Shown: in pieces, positions 4,087 to 6,208 of the stretch
Position numbering within the stretch: position 1 is the first letter of the stretch
Layout of the letters: every line of letters starts with the position of its first letter
NCBI GenBank assembly: GCA_030145955.1
Contig: JASLCR010000061.1
Location: 1-6,208 of the forward strand
Origin: Candidatus Saccharimonadales bacterium
GTDB lineage: Bacteria > Patescibacteriota > Saccharimonadia > Saccharimonadales > Saccharimonadaceae
DNA: 6,208 bases
Reading direction: 5' to 3'
The notes under the pieces: generated by a model
The model's input: the letters and a program-made list of their open reading frames with translations, nothing else
Database searches by the model: none
Told to the model about the DNA's origin: nothing
Position numbers and translations under genes: made by a program

Positions 4087-5640
4087 ATGGGGAATATTGC
4101 GCTGTCCAGTAAAGGATATCGGGTGCGACTATCGTTAATCGGATTTTTATTCATTCTGGTACAGATCATGGTTGTATTTCCTGTTCAGGCAGCAAGTCTT
4201 ACTGTTTCACCACAAAATATATCTGTTTTAAGCGAATCTACTCAATATAGCGATGTGGATGCACGGAATTATGAGCAGCTTACACTTTCATTCCATTACA
4301 ACACCGAGAAACTTGAAGTTGGTGGCCAATTGCACTATGGCTGGAAAACTGCCGATCAAGAGGGTGTTTTGGGGACAGTAAGTGGTCGCGCTGAGTCAGC
4401 CGATGATCTTACAAGCAGTAATGATGAGACGGGCAATGTTGCGGCGCTAACCTTGCCGACTGCACTTGCAGGTACGCAGTTTCAACTTTATTTTCAAAAC
4501 ACAGGTACAACATCTGGTACTAATGACCAGGTTGATATTTCATCCATTAAAGTTGATGGTCGAGCTGTAAAGCTAGCTGATACAGCACCACCATTGATGC
4601 CTGCGGCATCGTTACCTTCTGGGCACTACAATACTGCACGGTCGGTGACACTAACCTCAAGTGATGACGCCTCAGGGCAAGTGACTATCTACTATACGAC
4701 GGATGACACAACGCCCGACAAAAAGAGCCAGCAGTATGTGGCACCAATTGAGATTAGTATAGACCAGACAATTAAAGCAATTGCCTATGACGAGTCAGGC
4801 AATGCGTCAGAAGTTGCAACCTTTACATATGTTATTGATAATGTGGCGCCCTTGATTGAGGGCGTACAATATTCTAACGCGGGTGCAGCAACCAACGGGG
4901 ACGTAACGGTAAAGATTACGACCAATGAACCCGTAGTAATACCTAATGGATGGATAAGAGAAACGGACACCGTTTTTGTGAAGAAATATAGCAATAATGC
5001 TAATGATTCGGTCGCGGTCACAGATCTGGCTGGCAATACATCAGAGACAAGTCCGATAGAAGTAAAAGGTATTGATAAGGTAATTCCTGCTATTGCTCTT
5101 GTGGGTAGCGGGGAAGAGGGCGTGTATTCCGGAACTGTGTCATATACGGCAACTGATGACAAAGAACTGAGTATTGTCACTATTAATGGTGTGACCTCGC
5201 CAGCGAGCGGTGCGTTGTCACAGCCAGGTAGCTATACGGTTATCGTAACTGATAGTGCGGGGAATACACTAACAACACATTTTATAATTGCCATCCCGTC
5301 TCCATCCTCAATTGGAGGGGAAATCTCAAGCCCTCCAGCAGCCTTAGCCCCGCTCTCTCTGGCAACAACCGCAACAGTACCTACAAGTGATGCATCTCGT
5401 GTGATTTCGGTAATGCGGTCCGGATTGTCAGAGAAGCAAGCTGAAAGCAGTTCTTCAGCTCAGGCGACAAACTCGAAGACAGATGTAAGTGATAATCGTG
5501 AGACTGCTCTCATTCCAAGTGATCAAGGTTGGAAGCTATGGGGAGTTGCCTGGTATTGGTATGCACTTGTTGCTGGACTTGCTAGTGCTGGCTGGTGGCT
5601 ATGGGGATCAAAGCTCAAAACAAGCCAGGATGAATTTTAG
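4087..5640 (+). CDS. Secreted, membrane-anchored surface protein with chitobiase C-terminal-like and Ig-like modules
   Basis: The 517-aa product starts with a signal peptide: basic n-region (K9, R12, R14), hydrophobic core 15-31, cleavage probably after Ala35 or Ala36 (VFPVQAA). Residues about 37-160 form a beta-rich, jelly-roll-like domain that I cannot assign. Residues about 166-252 match the chitobiase/beta-hexosaminidase C-terminal-like fold (PF13290-type): SGHYNTARSVTLTS, then IYYTTDDTTPD at 201-211, then IKAIAYDESGN. Two Ig-like modules follow, about 255-330 and 335-401. The three modules share an ending D-x-[SA]-G-N at residues 235, 313 and 389. A Ser/Thr/Ala-rich linker (about 402-480) leads to a transmembrane segment (about 484-507) and a short tail KLKTSQDEF. 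No LPxTG is present, so anchoring is by the membrane. The protein has no catalytic motif; adhesion or cell-surface binding is inferred, perhaps towards a host cell if the organism is an epibiont. Confidence 0.85.
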   Translation: MGNIALSSKGYRVRLSLIGFLFILVQIMVVFPVQAASLTVSPQNISVLSESTQYSDVDARNYEQLTLSFHYNTEKLEVGGQLHYGWKTADQEGVLGTVSGRAESADDLTSSNDETGNVAALTLPTALAGTQFQLYFQNTGTTSGTNDQVDISSIKVDGRAVKLADTAPPLMPAASLPSGHYNTARSVTLTSSDDASGQVTIYYTTDDTTPDKKSQQYVAPIEISIDQTIKAIAYDESGNASEVATFTYVIDNVAPLIEGVQYSNAGAATNGDVTVKITTNEPVVIPNGWIRETDTVFVKKYSNNANDSVAVTDLAGNTSETSPIEVKGIDKVIPAIALVGSGEEGVYSGTVSYTATDDKELSIVTINGVTSPASGALSQPGSYTVIVTDSAGNTLTTHFIIAIPSPSSIGGEISSPPAALAPLSLATTATVPTSDASRVISVMRSGLSEKQAESSSSAQATNSKTDVSDNRETALIPSDQGWKLWGVAWYWYALVAGLASAGWWLWGSKLKTSQDEF

Positions 5641-5646
5641 TATACT
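5641..5646 (+). promoter_or_regulatory. -10 box placed for a leaderless GalU-like mRNA
   Basis: TATACT follows the TAG of the surface protein gene directly. Its last base is seven bases before ATG 5653, so the expected transcription start coincides with the start codon. Only GGGGTT lies between, which could pass for a weak, too-close Shine-Dalgarno sequence. No good -35 is seen. Confidence 0.45.
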
Positions 5647-5652
5647 GGGGTT

Positions 5653-6208
5653 ATGGCTAAGATTGTAAAAGCGATTATTCCTGTAGCGGGATGGGGTACG
5701 CGCATGCTGCCTATCACGAAAGCAATTGAGAAATGCATGTTGCCAATTGGCACGCGTCCGGTGATTGACTACGTTGTGCGTGATTTAATTGAGGCAGGAA
5801 TTAATGATATTTACTTTGTCGTGGGAGAGCAAAGCACTCAGGTGCAGAATTATTATCGGAGTAACATCCAGCTCAATGACTACCTGAAGCGCCAAGGTAA
5901 AGAGGACAAACTGCCGCTTATCGCTCCCATTCAAGGTGTAAAGTTTCATTTTATCGTCCAGCCAAGCGGTGGTAAGTATGGCACAGCAGTTCCAGTGGGC
6001 CTAGTAAATGATTATATAGAGGATGATGAGCTTGTAGCAGTGATAATGGGCGATGACTTTATCTATAATCGAGATGGCACGAATGAGATCAAGCGGCTAC
6101 TGGAGGCGGCAGGTGAAGGTGGCTCAATGATTGGTGTTAACGTAGGGCATGATGCGGTATCTAAGTACGGCGTCTTAGAGTTAGACGGGCAAGGGAACTA
6201 TCAGCAGA
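5653..6208 (+). CDS. galU: GalU-like sugar-1-phosphate nucleotidyltransferase (probable UTP-glucose-1-phosphate uridylyltransferase), 3'-partial
   Basis: Enzymes of this family join an NTP to a sugar-1-phosphate; GalU makes UDP-glucose for envelope polysaccharides and glycolipids in the cytoplasm. The visible 185 residues show the nucleotide-binding loop AGWGTRMLP (residues 12-20, family GxGTRxLP) and the following KAIEKCMLPI (23-32), whose Lys27 matches the active-site Lys of the GalU motif KAIPKEMLP. They also show RPVIDYVV, the substrate-loop region QPSGGKYGTAV (103-113), the GDD motif at 133-135 with probable metal-binding Asp134, and KYGVLE (171-176). Pro and Glu of the classic KAIPKEM are Glu26 and Cys28 here, so a divergent specificity such as another NTP or sugar is possible. 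The start ATG 5653 is the first in frame and gives the normal family N-terminus. About a third or more of the protein lies beyond the window. Membership of the nucleotidyltransferase family is secure; the GalU symbol is less so. Confidence 0.82.
   Translation, partial: MAKIVKAIIPVAGWGTRMLPITKAIEKCMLPIGTRPVIDYVVRDLIEAGINDIYFVVGEQSTQVQNYYRSNIQLNDYLKRQGKEDKLPLIAPIQGVKFHFIVQPSGGKYGTAVPVGLVNDYIEDDELVAVIMGDDFIYNRDGTNEIKRLLEAAGEGGSMIGVNVGHDAVSKYGVLELDGQGNYQQ

Noticed and set aside
5500..5640. Sortase-type cell wall anchor on the surface protein
   Set aside because: There is no LPxTG-like motif before the C-terminal hydrophobic segment, and the tail is not the usual run of basic residues.

Overview
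The window looks like bacterial chromosome, most likely from a Candidate Phyla Radiation lineage. Candidatus Saccharibacteria (TM7) is my best guess. The basis is memory of family sequences: an IleRS of the eukaryote-like second type, an unusual GalU-like enzyme, short intergenic regions and an unrelated gene order. No rRNA or other taxonomic marker is present, so the assignment is an inference. All genes are on the + strand.

Region 1 (3-2840) is isoleucyl-tRNA synthetase (ileS), cut off at its 5' side by the window edge. One in-frame TAG at 1665-1667 interrupts it where the family has a conserved Trp (TGG). The frame is identical on both sides, and the KMSKS loop and anticodon-binding domain lie after the stop. 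This is a nonsense change, a sequence error or a readthrough site, not a frameshift.

Region 2 (2837-3289) looks like a self-contained, strongly expressed small-protein unit. A TTGACA-N17-TATACC promoter overlaps the ileS stop codon. It is followed by a leader of about 80 nt whose pyrimidine tract can pair with two overlapping AGGAGG Shine-Dalgarno sequences, an 85-aa alanine-rich unknown protein with GC-rich third codon positions, and a bulged hairpin without a U tract.

Region 3 (3309-3990) holds a very acidic 69-aa unknown protein and a minimal zinc metallopeptidase (HExxH, PF06262-like). Each has its own promoter-like sequence and a short leader without a Shine-Dalgarno sequence.

Region 4 (4022-5640) encodes a secreted surface protein: signal peptide, an N-terminal beta-rich domain, a chitobiase C-terminal-like domain, two Ig-like modules, a Ser/Thr-rich linker and a Trp-rich C-terminal membrane anchor.

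Region 5 (5641-6208) starts a GalU-like sugar-1-phosphate nucleotidyltransferase that runs off the window. Its -10 box lies seven bases before the ATG, so a leaderless mRNA is predicted. The surface protein and the sugar-nucleotide enzyme may both serve the cell envelope, but the genes otherwise look like separate transcription units. No intergenic stretch exceeds about 160 bases. I saw no tRNA, rRNA, CRISPR array or insertion sequence.
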